Shown here: positions 17,001 through 24,710 of the stretch, piece by piece
Position numbering within the stretch: the first letter of the stretch is position 1
Layout: each line of letters begins with the position of its first letter
Assembly: GCF_004134865.1 (NCBI RefSeq)
Contig: NZ_SDPO01000002.1
Span: 806,001 to 870,000 of the forward strand
Reading direction: 5' to 3'
DNA length: 64,000 nt
From: Agromyces fucosus
GTDB lineage: Bacteria; Actinomycetota; Actinomycetes; Actinomycetales; Microbacteriaceae
Translations under genes and position numbers: made by a program
The notes under the pieces: generated by a model
What the model saw: the letters and a program-made list of their open reading frames with translations, nothing else
Database searches by the model: none
What the model was told of the DNA's origin: nothing

Positions 17001-17089
17001 AACGCAGGTCCGGCGCCGAGTGGAGCCGCGAGCAACGCAGCTGCCAGCACGGCGACCAGACTCACTCGACGTTGAGGAGTGGGGATCAT
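14051..17089 (-). CDS. Secreted GH89 alpha-N-acetylglucosaminidase with NPCBM domain
   Basis: 1012 residues. A signal peptide (1-31) is followed by the NAGLU N-terminal domain (about 45-130), a TIM-barrel with RFYGNDTEDGYTGAYRSWEQWEREIDELAALGFN, and both catalytic glutamates at places expected for GH89: near 330 in MDVLHEGGQ and near 450 in ALPEGGLNNPVAIEFFAGM. The all-helical C-terminal domain ends about 740 and is followed by an NPCBM/CBM51 carbohydrate-binding module (about 745-885) and an Ig-like tail. GH89 enzymes remove terminal alpha-1,4-linked GlcNAc from mucin or heparan-type glycans. An AAAGGG site precedes the ATG. The divergent ROK gene is the likely repressor. Confidence 0.92.
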   Translation of the reverse strand: MIPTPQRRVSLVAVLAAALLAAPLGAGPAFAASTSVHVRAATTAGVVVTDDGFGPARDAAARLIGTGADGIDFASLEPVGGADRYEVTAVDGRIRIAATTPGTALAGLNAYLGSIGQNISWNVRNVDRDAALPLPDRPISSTANVSHRFYGNDTEDGYTGAYRSWEQWEREIDELAALGFNEVFMPVGSEAVYFEVLQQFGYSAEEARAWIPLPAHQPWWLLQNMASYPAGTSDALLEQRTELGRKIADRLRELDITPVLPGYFGTVPTDFAARNAGSRVEPQGGWVGFQRPGWLDPNSAVFPAVADAFYDVSERLLGASTAYKMDVLHEGGQRGQVDVPAASRAIETALQTAQPGATWVLLGWQSNPPADVAAAVDPETTFIVDGLSDRYGIRDKLESQWSGIPYAFGTIWNYGGHTTMGAEVKVWNERFTQLRTKAGSKLDGIAALPEGGLNNPVAIEFFAGMAWRDDPVDVNAWFDDWTERRYGTDDPELKAAWRILAETAYALPTNDSFAEAQDSLYADQPSLSASAAASWSPTGFAYDSERFAVALDHLLAAAPAASDLPSYRYDLMDVARQVTANTSRTLLPQLQQAYGNLDRTAFTQLSEEWLANMELLDEISGTQPQMLFGRWIADARAAAADEAEADRLEFDARAVVTTWGDRSAVNAGLNDYANREWQGLVGTYYTDRWERFFQSIQTSFDTGKAPQGIDWYAVGAEFSGSTDTSEFLTEPEGDIVALAGRAQAAHDAAAAELPDPPAAGTHFLSDLPFASVKLNSAYGPIERDTEIGEPAAGDGQPIRLAGTQYAKGLGVNSPTTIAFNLGGRCTAFNAVVGIDDIMNKAGANPNVIFRVTVDGTVLFDSGAMLKGQAKPVSVDTTGVEILTLEVDPNAAASPAGAAEWWDRADWADAEVDCGEPEPVLAVQTVVETRCIASKVYVSVRATNGESTPVSIVVRSAYGDKEFASIATGRNATTAFNARAAEVPAGTVTVEAKRLSDGVTATSTVAYEARSCG

Positions 17090-17178
17090 GGATACGGCCC
17101 TTTCGAGAGATCGCTTGGGAAGCCGACGACGGGGTTGTACGTCGCAATGGAACCAGTTGACCTCGAATAACGCAAGGA

Positions 17179-17191
17179 CAATTTCAAATTG
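17179..17191. promoter_or_regulatory. Palindromic operator candidate CAATTTCAAATTG
   Basis: A 6-1-6 perfect palindrome of low G+C stands out in the 143-bp gap between the GH89 gene and the divergent ROK gene. ROK/NagC-type repressors bind A/T-rich palindromes of the form TTnnnnnnnnnAA, so this is the best candidate site for autoregulation and repression of the glycosidase. Confidence 0.55.
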
Positions 17192-17232
17192 ACGATGCGA
17201 TATGCTGCTCGCAGGACCTGGAGGGCGCGGCC

Positions 17233-18453
17233 ATGACAGTCGTCAGAACGGGCGGCACATCGATCGTCAAGCGGGTCAATACCGGGCGGGTGCTGGCAGA
17301 CCTCCGCCGGCGAGATGCTCCGGCGCGCATCATCGAGATCGCCGAGGCCACCGGACTCGCCCGACCGACCGTCGCCCAGATCGTCGACGAACTCGTCACG
17401 ACCGGCTGGCTTCACGTGCACGGCAGCCTCGAAACCGTCGGTCGCCCCGCCGTCCGGGTCTCGCTCAACGTCAGGCGAGTGGCCTCCCTCGGACTCGACG
17501 TCGGTCCGCATCGCATCGTCGCTCAGGTTCGCGACGGGTTCGGGCAGCTCCTCGGCGGCACGGAGCTGCGGCACGACGTCCGCGACGGACACCTCCTCCT
17601 CGATCTCGCACTGAAGGTCACGGCAGAGGCCATCGAGTCCGCCGGAATCGCCTCGAACGACCTCGCGGCCGCCTGCGTCGCAAGCATCGGCGTCGTCGAC
17701 CGGACAAGCGGCCGCATCCACGTCGTTCGCGAGATCGACGGGTGGGAGCAGATCGATATCGGCGCCGAGCTCGGCGCCGCACTCGGATGCGCCGTCAGGG
17801 TCGACAACGATGCGAACCTCGCAGCGCGCGCGATGCTCTCCCTCGAGGAGACGCCCGCATCGTTCATGACGATCCAATGGGGAGAGCGGGTCGGCGCGGG
17901 TCTCGTGCTGGATCGACGCCTGTTCCGGGGCGGGAACTCGGCCGCCGGGGAGATCGGCTCGTTGCCGGTGCGCGATCCGTGGGCGGCCGAATGGGCCAGC
18001 CTCGAGCAGGTGATCGGTTCGAAGCGGATCGGAGAAGTCGCGCGCCTGTTCGCAGCGCGCGACCCGGATGGATCGTTCGCGGCAGGAGTCGATGACGCCG
18101 ACCCGACCGAGTACGTGTTCCGGAAGGCAGCCGAGGGCAATCGCACTGCCGAGCTCATCATCGACGAGGTCGCCGACGTCGCGATCGGTGCGATCGCCCC
18201 GATCGCTCTCGCACTCGACCTGAACTGCATCTACGTCACCGGCGGAATCGCGCGCGGAGGCGCGGTGCTCGCCGGCGCGCTCGAACGCCGGTTGCACGGC
18301 AAGACCCTGGTTCCGATCGGCGTCAGGATCTCGCCGTTCGCCGAGGACACCGTCGTTCGCGGTGCATGCTCGACCGCAGCCGACGACGCATGGGATCGCA
18401 TCCTCACCGAAGAACTCGGCGCGGTGGAGCTCCCGTCGGCTGCCGGGGCGTGA
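17233..18453 (+). CDS. ROK-family transcriptional repressor (NagC/XylR type)
   Basis: 406 residues. A winged helix-turn-helix (IIEIAEATGLARPTVAQIVDELVTTGWL) heads a ROK sugar-kinase-like fold with SLGLDVGPHRIVAQV as the phosphate-1 strand, CVASIGVVDRTSGRI, the VRVDNDANLAARA motif with the would-be catalytic Asp, and LNCIYVTGGIARGGAVL. The Cys-rich zinc motif usual in ROK proteins (CxCGxxGC) is missing: GEIGSLPVRDPWAAEW occupies its place, which argues for a repressor rather than a kinase. A GGAGGG ribosome site precedes the ATG. Divergence from the GH89 gene suggests control by a GlcNAc-type sugar. Confidence 0.9.
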   Translation: MTVVRTGGTSIVKRVNTGRVLADLRRRDAPARIIEIAEATGLARPTVAQIVDELVTTGWLHVHGSLETVGRPAVRVSLNVRRVASLGLDVGPHRIVAQVRDGFGQLLGGTELRHDVRDGHLLLDLALKVTAEAIESAGIASNDLAAACVASIGVVDRTSGRIHVVREIDGWEQIDIGAELGAALGCAVRVDNDANLAARAMLSLEETPASFMTIQWGERVGAGLVLDRRLFRGGNSAAGEIGSLPVRDPWAAEWASLEQVIGSKRIGEVARLFAARDPDGSFAAGVDDADPTEYVFRKAAEGNRTAELIIDEVADVAIGAIAPIALALDLNCIYVTGGIARGGAVLAGALERRLHGKTLVPIGVRISPFAEDTVVRGACSTAADDAWDRILTEELGAVELPSAAGA

Positions 18454-18463
18454 CCCCGGCAGC
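18439..18463. terminator. Terminator hairpin around the ROK stop codon
   Basis: Arms GCTGCCGGGG (18439-18448) and CCCCGGCAGC (18454-18463) pair perfectly; the five-base loop CGTGA holds the TGA stop of the ROK gene. It lies between convergent ROK and putA genes and ends 11 bp before the putA stop. There is no T tract. Confidence 0.6.
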
Positions 18464-18474
18464 CTCCCGCCGAA

Positions 18475-21400
18475 TCAGATCACGCCGTCGGAGATCGTCG
18501 TCGGGTTGCCGAAGCGGTGGTTCGTGATCGAGATCGCCTGCTCGTGCAGGAACGGCAGCAGCTCGACGCGGCCCGAGGGCGTGACGGGGTGCGACCACAC
18601 CGCGACATCCGGAGTGCCGTCGAGCGCCTCGGCCAGAGCGGAGGCGCCGCCGCCGACGAGACGCACGCGCGGCGTCGTGATGCCGCCCTTGGCTGCACGG
18701 CCGAGCCACGCTGCGTCGCCCTCGCGCACGACCCGGAAGTCCCGCGCCGAGAGCAGCGTGCGCACGCCCTTCGGCAGCTCGACCGCGGTCGAGACCGAGA
18801 GGGGCGACTTCGCGAGCAGGCCGGCCGCGATGACGCGGAGACCCTCGGCGAGGCTCGCCTGCTCGCCGATGCGCACCGTCACGGGCAGCGGCCGGTAGCG
18901 GAAGAGGTTGCGCTCGACGCCGACCCCCGAGACATCCTTCACGACGCCGTACTCCTCGGCCCAGGCGAGCTCGTCGGAGAGCGCCGAACGGCGCAGCACG
19001 TCGAACGAGTCGTAGTCGAGTGCCGACTGCGAGGCCTCGATCAGCTCGGCGACGCGCTTCTCGAGCCCGCGCAGGTGCAGGGTGCTCGAGGAGGCGCCGT
19101 GCTGCGGCAGCCACTCGCCGAGGCCGAACAGGTAGTTCGGTCCGCCGGCCTTGGCGCCGGCGCCGACGGCGGAGCGCTTCCATCCGCCGAAGGGCTGGCG
19201 CTGCACGATCGCGCCGGTGATGCCGCGGTTGACGTAGAGGTTGCCGGCCTCGACCCGGTCGAACCAGGTGCCGAGCTCGTTCGCGTCGAGCGAGTGCAGG
19301 CCGGCGGTCAGGCCGTAGTCGACGGCGTTCTGCAGGCGGATCGCCTCGTCGAGGTCCTTCGCGTGCATGATGCCGAGCACGGGGCCGAAGAACTCGGTGA
19401 GGTGGAAGTACGAGCCGGGCGCGACGCCCGTGCGGATGCCCGGCGACCAGAGCCGGCCGGTGTCGTCGAGCTGCTGCGGCTCGACGAGCCATTCCTCGCC
19501 GATGCCGAGCTGGGTGAGCGCGTGCAGCAGCTTGCCGTTCGCGGGCTCGACGATCGGGCCCATCTGGCTCGTCGCATGCTCGGGCCATCCGACTCGAAGC
19601 GAGCGGGTGGCGTCGACGAGCTGGCGGCGGAACCGCTCGGACTTCGCGACCGAGCCGACGAGGATCACGAGCGAAGCGGCCGAGCACTTCTGGCCGGCGT
19701 GGCCGAAGGCGCTCTTGACGACGTCGGATGCCGCGAGGTCGAGGTCGGCCGACGGCGTCACGATGATCGCGTTCTTGCCGCTCGTCTCGGCGAGCAGCGG
19801 CAGGTCCTTGCGGAACGAGCGGAAGAGCTGCGCCGTCTCGTAGGCGCCCGTGAGGATGACCCGATCGACCGCGGGGTGGGAGACGAGCTCCTTGCCGAGC
19901 TCCCGCTCCCCGATGTCGACGAGCGTGAGGAGCTCCCGCGGGATGCCGGCCTCCCACAGCGCCTCGACCATGACCGCGCCCGAACGCTGGGCGAGCTTCG
20001 CGGGCTTGATGATGACGCCGGAGCCCGCGGCGAGCGCGGAGAGCACGCCGCCGGCCGGGATCGCAACGGGGAAGTTCCACGGGGGCGTGATGACCGTGAG
20101 CTTCGACGGCACGAAGACGGCACCCTGCACGTGGTCGAGCTCGCGGGCGCGCTCGGCGTAGTAGTGCGCGAAGTCGATCGCCTCGCTGATCTCGGGGTCG
20201 GCCTCGGCGATGGTCTTGCCGGTCTCGGCGGCCATGACCTCGATCAGCCGGTCGCGGTTCGCGGCGAGCGCGTAGCCGGCGCGGTGCAGCACGGCGGCGC
20301 GCTCGGCACCGGGCAGTTCGCCCCAGGCCCGGCCGCGGGCGGCGACCGTCTGGATGATGCGCTCGAGTGTGGCCGCATCGTCGACGCGGCCGGCTGCGAT
20401 CGTGGCGACGCCGAGCGTCGAGCCGGGCACGCGCTCGAGGATGCGGCGACCCCACTCGCGGTTCGCGGCGAGGGCCGGGTCGGTGTCGGGCTCGTTTCGG
20501 AAGCCCGGCGTCACGCCGGAGCCGGCAGGGAAGGCGGATGCCGCGGCATCCGCCAGCTCTGCGCCGTCCATGCCCGACGACCCGCGGGTGATGCCGAGCA
20601 CCACGCTCGTGAGCGAGGGGTCGTCGTCGTGCTCGGTGCCGGGCGCCGGGGCATCCGGAACCGTCATCGCGGCTGCGAGCGTCTCGTCGGTCCACTCGGT
20701 GTGGCGGTTCTGGGTGCGGTTCGGCGCAGGCGCCGTCACGACCGTCGGCTCGAGGGCCGCCAGCGAGGCGAGGTAGCGCGCCTGCTCGCGCTGGAACAGC
20801 GGCTCGCTCGTGCTCAGCTCGAACACGGCCGACATGAAGTTCTCCTGGCTCGCGTTCTCTTCGAGGCGGCGGATCAGGTAGGCGATGGCGACGTCGAACT
20901 CGCTCGGGTTCACGACGGGTGTGTAGAGCAGCAGGTTGCCGACGTCGCGGCGCACGGCCTCGGCCTGGCCGGTCGCCATGCCGAGCAGCATCTCGAACTC
21001 GACGCGCGAGTCGACGCCGCGCTCGCGGGCGGTGAGCCAGGCGTGGGCGACATCGAAGAGGTTGTGGCCGGCGACGCCGAGCTTGACCGCGTCGGTGCGC
21101 TCGGGAGTCATCGACCAGTCGAGCACGCGCTTGTAGTTGGTGTCGGAGTCCTGCTTGGAGTCGTAGGTGGCGAGCGGCCAGTCGTGCACGGCGGCGTCGA
21201 CGTGTTCCATGGCGAGGTTCGCGCCCTTCACGATGCGCACCTTGATGGGGGCACCGCCCTGCGCGCGACGGTTCTTCGCCCACGCGGTGAGCTCCTGCAT
21301 CGCGCCGAGCGCGTCGGGCAGGTAGGTCTGCAGCACGATGCCGGCCTCGAGCCCCCGCAGCTGCGGCTGGTCGAGCAGGGTCGTGAAGACCGCGATCGTC

Positions 21401-22092
21401 AGGTCGAGGTCGCGGTACTCCTCCATGTCGAGGTTGATGAACTTCGGCGTGCGGCTCTTGGCCGCGAGCTCGTACAACGGGGTGAGCTTCGCGACGACCT
21501 TGGCCACGGCCTCGTCGAACGACCACATCGAGAGCTGGCTGACGACGCTCGACACCTTGATCGACACGTAGTCGACGTCGTCGCGGGCGAGGAACTCGTA
21601 GGTGCCGGAGAGGCGACGGTCCGCTTCCTCTTCACCGAGCACGGCCTCGCCGAGGAGGTTCAGGTTCAGGCGGTTGCCCGACTCGCGCAGGGTCGCGATG
21701 GCCGGGCCGAGCTTGTCGGGCGTGGCGTCGAGCACGAGGTGGCCGACCATGGCGCGCAGCACCCGGCGGGCGATCGGGATGACGATCCACGGCAGCACGG
21801 GGGCGACGACCCCGCCGACGCGGATCGCGGCCTTCAGGTACCAGGGCAGGAACTTCGGCGTGAGCTTCGCGACCTGTTCGAGGTTGCGGCCCGCGACGCC
21901 GAGGTCTTCGGGGCGCATGACGCCGTCGACGAAGCCGACCGTGAAGTCGAGGCCGCGCGGATCCTTCAGCACGCCGGCGAGGCGTTCGGCGGCCGGATCG
22001 GCGGGGTGCTCCGCGCTCTCGGCGAGCCAGCGTCGCACGAGGGCGACGACGTGATCGGTGTTCGGCCGGGCGTCCGTGGCGGCGTTCGACAT
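18475..22092 (-). CDS. putA: Bifunctional proline dehydrogenase / L-glutamate gamma-semialdehyde dehydrogenase
   Basis: 1205 residues. Residues about 60-420 are the FAD-dependent proline dehydrogenase barrel (for example YVSIKVSSVVSQLS, APIKVRIVKGANL, AGHNLFDVAHAWL); about 540-1010 the NAD-dependent dehydrogenase with PWNFPVAIPAGGVLSAL, the glutamate in LLAETSGKNAIIV and the catalytic Cys in FGHAGQKCSAASLVIL; the last 190 residues are a further C-terminal region. Together they oxidise proline to glutamate. ATG 22090-22092 is used; a GTG two codons earlier is better placed from the AAAGGA site. A LysR gene is divergent. The ornithine aminotransferase product feeds the second half of the same pathway. 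Confidence 0.93.
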   Translation of the reverse strand: MSNAATDARPNTDHVVALVRRWLAESAEHPADPAAERLAGVLKDPRGLDFTVGFVDGVMRPEDLGVAGRNLEQVAKLTPKFLPWYLKAAIRVGGVVAPVLPWIVIPIARRVLRAMVGHLVLDATPDKLGPAIATLRESGNRLNLNLLGEAVLGEEEADRRLSGTYEFLARDDVDYVSIKVSSVVSQLSMWSFDEAVAKVVAKLTPLYELAAKSRTPKFINLDMEEYRDLDLTIAVFTTLLDQPQLRGLEAGIVLQTYLPDALGAMQELTAWAKNRRAQGGAPIKVRIVKGANLAMEHVDAAVHDWPLATYDSKQDSDTNYKRVLDWSMTPERTDAVKLGVAGHNLFDVAHAWLTARERGVDSRVEFEMLLGMATGQAEAVRRDVGNLLLYTPVVNPSEFDVAIAYLIRRLEENASQENFMSAVFELSTSEPLFQREQARYLASLAALEPTVVTAPAPNRTQNRHTEWTDETLAAAMTVPDAPAPGTEHDDDPSLTSVVLGITRGSSGMDGAELADAAASAFPAGSGVTPGFRNEPDTDPALAANREWGRRILERVPGSTLGVATIAAGRVDDAATLERIIQTVAARGRAWGELPGAERAAVLHRAGYALAANRDRLIEVMAAETGKTIAEADPEISEAIDFAHYYAERARELDHVQGAVFVPSKLTVITPPWNFPVAIPAGGVLSALAAGSGVIIKPAKLAQRSGAVMVEALWEAGIPRELLTLVDIGERELGKELVSHPAVDRVILTGAYETAQLFRSFRKDLPLLAETSGKNAIIVTPSADLDLAASDVVKSAFGHAGQKCSAASLVILVGSVAKSERFRRQLVDATRSLRVGWPEHATSQMGPIVEPANGKLLHALTQLGIGEEWLVEPQQLDDTGRLWSPGIRTGVAPGSYFHLTEFFGPVLGIMHAKDLDEAIRLQNAVDYGLTAGLHSLDANELGTWFDRVEAGNLYVNRGITGAIVQRQPFGGWKRSAVGAGAKAGGPNYLFGLGEWLPQHGASSSTLHLRGLEKRVAELIEASQSALDYDSFDVLRRSALSDELAWAEEYGVVKDVSGVGVERNLFRYRPLPVTVRIGEQASLAEGLRVIAAGLLAKSPLSVSTAVELPKGVRTLLSARDFRVVREGDAAWLGRAAKGGITTPRVRLVGGGASALAEALDGTPDVAVWSHPVTPSGRVELLPFLHEQAISITNHRFGNPTTISDGVI

Positions 22093-22204
22093 GGTCACGA
22101 GGGTACTGTCCTTTGCTTCGAGCGCGCCGGGGGTCGCGCGCCTGTCGGGTTCAGTATGCGCCGGGACATCCGTTCGGTAAAGCGAATGAATCTGAACGAT
22201 ACTG

Positions 22205-22219
22205 TTCGGAAGAACCGAA
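22205..22219. promoter_or_regulatory. LysR-type dyad between putA and its regulator
   Basis: TTCGG-AAGAA-CCGAA is a 5-5-5 dyad with T and A at its ends, the usual shape of a LysR-type recognition site, 28 bp before the regulator start in the 154-bp divergent gap. A second GTTCGG half-site lies near 22173. Confidence 0.45.
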
Positions 22220-22246
22220 AGATCAGCGGATGCCCCGGAGGTGCCC

Positions 22247-23227
22247 ATGCTCGACGTGCGACGCCTGCGACTGCTCGTGGAACTCAGCGACCGAGGCACG
22301 CTCTCCGCGGTCGCCGAAGCGCTCTCGTACAGCCCCTCGTCGGTCTCGCAGCAGCTCAGCCAGCTCGAGCGCGAGGCCGGCGTGCCGTTGCTCGTGCAAG
22401 TCGGTCGCCGGGTGCAGCTGACCCCGCAGGCCGAGGTGCTCGTCGGGCACGCCCGCGCCGTGCTCGACCGGCTCGAGGAGGCGGAGTCCGAGGTCGCCCG
22501 CTCGCTCACCGCCGTCGGCGGCACGGTGCGCATCGCCGTGTTCCAGTCAGCGGCGCACGCCGTGGTGCCGCAGGCGCTGACCCTGCTGCGCGCCGAGCAC
22601 CCCGCCCTGCGCGTCGAGGTCACCGAGCGCGAGCCCGACGTCGGCCTCTTCGAGGTGTCGGCGCGCGACTTCGACCTCGTGATCGCCGAGCAGTACCCGG
22701 GCCACACGCGAGCCCACCGCGAGGAGCTCGACCGCGTGCACCTCGTCGCCGACACCATCCGGCTCGCACTCCCGCCGCATCCGCCGCGCGGGAGGACGCG
22801 ACGTGTCGGAATGTCCGACGCAGAGCGACCACATGCGTCCTCTCGACGGGGCACCGGCCCTGCGGAACCATCGCTGCTCGCCGCCGCGACGATGCCCTGG
22901 GTGCTCGAGCCCGAGGGCACGGCCTCGCGCGACTGGGCCGAGCAGCTCTGCCGCGAGGCCGGCTTCGAGCCCGACGTGCGGTTCGAGACTGCCGACCTCA
23001 TGGCGCACATCCGCCTGATCCGCTCGGGCAACGCCGTCGGGCTCCTGCCCGACCTCGTGTGGGCCGGCGAAGCGCCGAGCGTGACCCTCGTGGACCTGCC
23101 GGGACATCCCGAGCGCGAGGTGTTCACCTCCACCCGGCTCGCGGCGGCCGCCCGACCGGCCGTCGTCGCCTGCCGAGACGCGCTCGCCCGGGCCGCGCGA
23201 GCGACGGCGACGCCTTCGGCCCGCTGA
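22247..23227 (+). CDS. LysR-family transcriptional regulator, probable putA regulator
   Basis: 326 residues from ATG 22247, which has GGAGG five bases upstream. The N-terminal winged helix is RLRLLVELSDRGTLSAVAEALSYSPSSVSQQLSQLEREAGVPLL, followed by the effector domain (VRIAVFQSAAHAVVPQALTLLRAEHPAL ... FDLVIAEQYPGH). Between residues about 175 and 205 there is an extra Arg/Ser-rich stretch (RGRTRRVGMSD... SSRRGTGPAEPS) where relatives go straight from 'ALPP-HP' to the 'PWVLEPEGTA' strand. It is in frame and may be a surface loop. The gene is divergent from putA with a dyad between them, so it probably activates or represses proline use. Confidence 0.87.
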   Translation: MLDVRRLRLLVELSDRGTLSAVAEALSYSPSSVSQQLSQLEREAGVPLLVQVGRRVQLTPQAEVLVGHARAVLDRLEEAESEVARSLTAVGGTVRIAVFQSAAHAVVPQALTLLRAEHPALRVEVTEREPDVGLFEVSARDFDLVIAEQYPGHTRAHREELDRVHLVADTIRLALPPHPPRGRTRRVGMSDAERPHASSRRGTGPAEPSLLAAATMPWVLEPEGTASRDWAEQLCREAGFEPDVRFETADLMAHIRLIRSGNAVGLLPDLVWAGEAPSVTLVDLPGHPEREVFTSTRLAAAARPAVVACRDALARAARATATPSAR

Positions 23228-23240
23228 GGCCTCCGGTCGC

Positions 23241-23246
23241 TACGCT
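23241..23246 (+). promoter_or_regulatory. -10 box TACGCT of the META lipoprotein gene
   Basis: TACGCT plus six bases leads to ATG 23253, the leaderless spacing; a GTG at 23247 is directly downstream but too close to the -10 box. Confidence 0.55.
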
Positions 23247-23252
23247 GTGCCC

Positions 23253-23654
23253 ATGTCACGAACGCTGCAGCGCCTCGCCCTGTCCGGCACCATCCTGCTC
23301 GCAGCGACGCTGCTGACCGCCTGCGCCGGCAATGCCGGCACCGCCGGCACCGATTCCGCCGAGGCCGTCGACCCCGTCGGCACCTGGGGAGATGTCGCCG
23401 CCACCGACGAGCCATCGCTCGTGCTCGGTGACGACGGCTCGCTCACCGGCACCGACGGCTGCAACCGCCTGGTCGGCAGCTGGACCGCCGAGGCCGACAC
23501 CGTGACGTTCGTCGACGTCGCCTCGACGCGCATGGCCTGCGAGGGTGTCGACACGTGGCTCTCGGCGCTCGCGACGGGCACGATCGCCGGCGACACGCTC
23601 ACCGTCCTCGACGAGTCGGGCGACGAGATCGGCACGCTGGCGCGCACCGAGTAA
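23253..23654 (+). CDS. META-domain lipoprotein
   Basis: 133 residues with a lipoprotein signal peptide (lipobox LLTAC, Cys near 24), then a compact META-type domain: VGTWGDVAATDEPSLVLGDDGSLTGTDGCNRLVGSWTAEADTVTF, in which GxxGCNxxxGxW is the signature of the HslJ/META fold, and a terminal strand TLTVLDESGDEIGTLAR. Members are small outer-face proteins linked to stress and antibiotic tolerance in some species; the exact role is unknown. The convergent WYL regulator ends three bases after it. Confidence 0.88.
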   Translation: MSRTLQRLALSGTILLAATLLTACAGNAGTAGTDSAEAVDPVGTWGDVAATDEPSLVLGDDGSLTGTDGCNRLVGSWTAEADTVTFVDVASTRMACEGVDTWLSALATGTIAGDTLTVLDESGDEIGTLARTE

Positions 23655-23657
23655 CGG

Positions 23658-24650
23658 TCACGCCCGAGCGGATGCCTCCGCGAAGCGCTCGGCCTGCATC
23701 GCGAGGAAGTCGAGCACCTCGGCGGGCCCCTCGACCCGGTAGCGCACGCCGCGCGGCATCCACATGAGCGCCATCGAGAGGTTCTCGACCGAGTCGGCCT
23801 CGAGCGGCCACGCGCAGTGCCCGCCGTCGATCGCCACGACGTCGCGCCCGTACCAGCCGAGGTGCTCGACGAGCTCCGCCTGCGGCAGCTCGGCGACGAC
23901 GCGGGCCTTCACGCTCCGGTCGCGCCAGCGCACCGCCGCCTCGACGCGCGCCCGGGCGTCGTCGTCACTCATCGGCCGGGGTTCGAACCGCACCCGGGTC
24001 GGGAAGACGTCGCTCATGCGGTCGAGCCGGAAGGTGCGCCAGTCCTCGCGCTGGCGATCCCACGCGAGCAGGTACCAGCGCCGGGCGACGGGCACGAGCC
24101 GGTACGGCTCGACGACGCGGGCCGACGCCTCGCCCGCGGCATCCGTGTAGGTGAACCGCAGCCGCTCGGAGTCGCGGCAGCCGAGCGCGAGGAGGCCGAG
24201 CAGTTCGGCGTCGACCTCGGGGGTCGGGCGGCCCGAGCGCGCGGATCCGGGCCCGCCGGCTCCGGTCGCGGCGTGGGATTGCAGCGCCTCGATGCGGCGA
24301 CGCAGGGCGGGCGGCAGCACCTGCTCGATCTTCGCGAGGGCGCTGAGCGTCGTGTGCTCAGCGCCGCGGAGCCCGGCGGTCGCCTGCGAGCGCAGGCCGA
24401 CGGCGATCGCGACGCCCTCGTCGTCGCTCAGCAGCAGGGGCGGCAGCCCGGTGCCGGCCTCGAGCCGGTAGCCGCCGGTCGAGCCGCGCGCCGACTCGAT
24501 GCCGTAACCGAGCTCGCGAAGTCGGTCGACGTCGCGTCGCAGGGTTCGGTCGGAGACGCCGAGCCGGTCGACGAGTTCGCGCGCCGACCAGTGCCGGTGG
24601 CTCTGCAGCAGGGAGAGCAGTTCGAGGGTTCGCGAGGTCGTTGCGGCCAT
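23658..24650 (-). CDS. WYL-domain (YafY-type) transcriptional regulator
   Basis: 330 residues. N-terminal HTH_11 winged helix (LELLSLLQSHRHWSARELVDRLGVSDRTLRRDVDRLRELGYGIES) with the adjoining STGGYRLEAGTGLPPLLLSDDE wing, then a WYL domain (about 145-240) with LRFTYTDAAGEASARVVEPYRLVPVARRWYLLAWDRQREDWRTFRLDRM and a WCX C-terminal extension. WYL regulators sense nucleotides or nucleic acids and repress neighbours. It is divergent from the ABC exporter with 60 bp between starts that contain a dyad, so control of the exporter is likely. Confidence 0.9.
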   Translation of the reverse strand: MAATTSRTLELLSLLQSHRHWSARELVDRLGVSDRTLRRDVDRLRELGYGIESARGSTGGYRLEAGTGLPPLLLSDDEGVAIAVGLRSQATAGLRGAEHTTLSALAKIEQVLPPALRRRIEALQSHAATGAGGPGSARSGRPTPEVDAELLGLLALGCRDSERLRFTYTDAAGEASARVVEPYRLVPVARRWYLLAWDRQREDWRTFRLDRMSDVFPTRVRFEPRPMSDDDARARVEAAVRWRDRSVKARVVAELPQAELVEHLGWYGRDVVAIDGGHCAWPLEADSVENLSMALMWMPRGVRYRVEGPAEVLDFLAMQAERFAEASARA

Positions 24651-24656
24651 GCTCCA

Positions 24657-24683
24657 AGTTTCCCATCCATGCGGACGGAAACT
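24657..24683. promoter_or_regulatory. Dyad AGTTTCC-N13-GGAAACT in the WYL/ABC divergent promoter
   Basis: Seven-base perfect arms (24657-24663 and 24677-24683) fill the middle of the short gap between the regulator and the exporter operon and would let one bound dimer cover both promoters. Confidence 0.5.
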
Positions 24684-24710
24684 GACCGGATGGCTCGGAA
24701 GACTGCAGGT

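Noticed and set aside
14804..17170. Open frame of about 790 codons opposite the GH89 gene
   Set aside because: Antisense shadow of a recognisable glycosidase; composition is low-complexity and no start context is present.
18517..23316. Very long open frame (about 1600 codons) opposite putA and continuing through the LysR gene
   Set aside because: It is the antisense of a GC-rich gene with strong third-position bias; the translation is Arg/Ala/Gly-rich with no motif, while the opposite strand encodes clear PutA domains.
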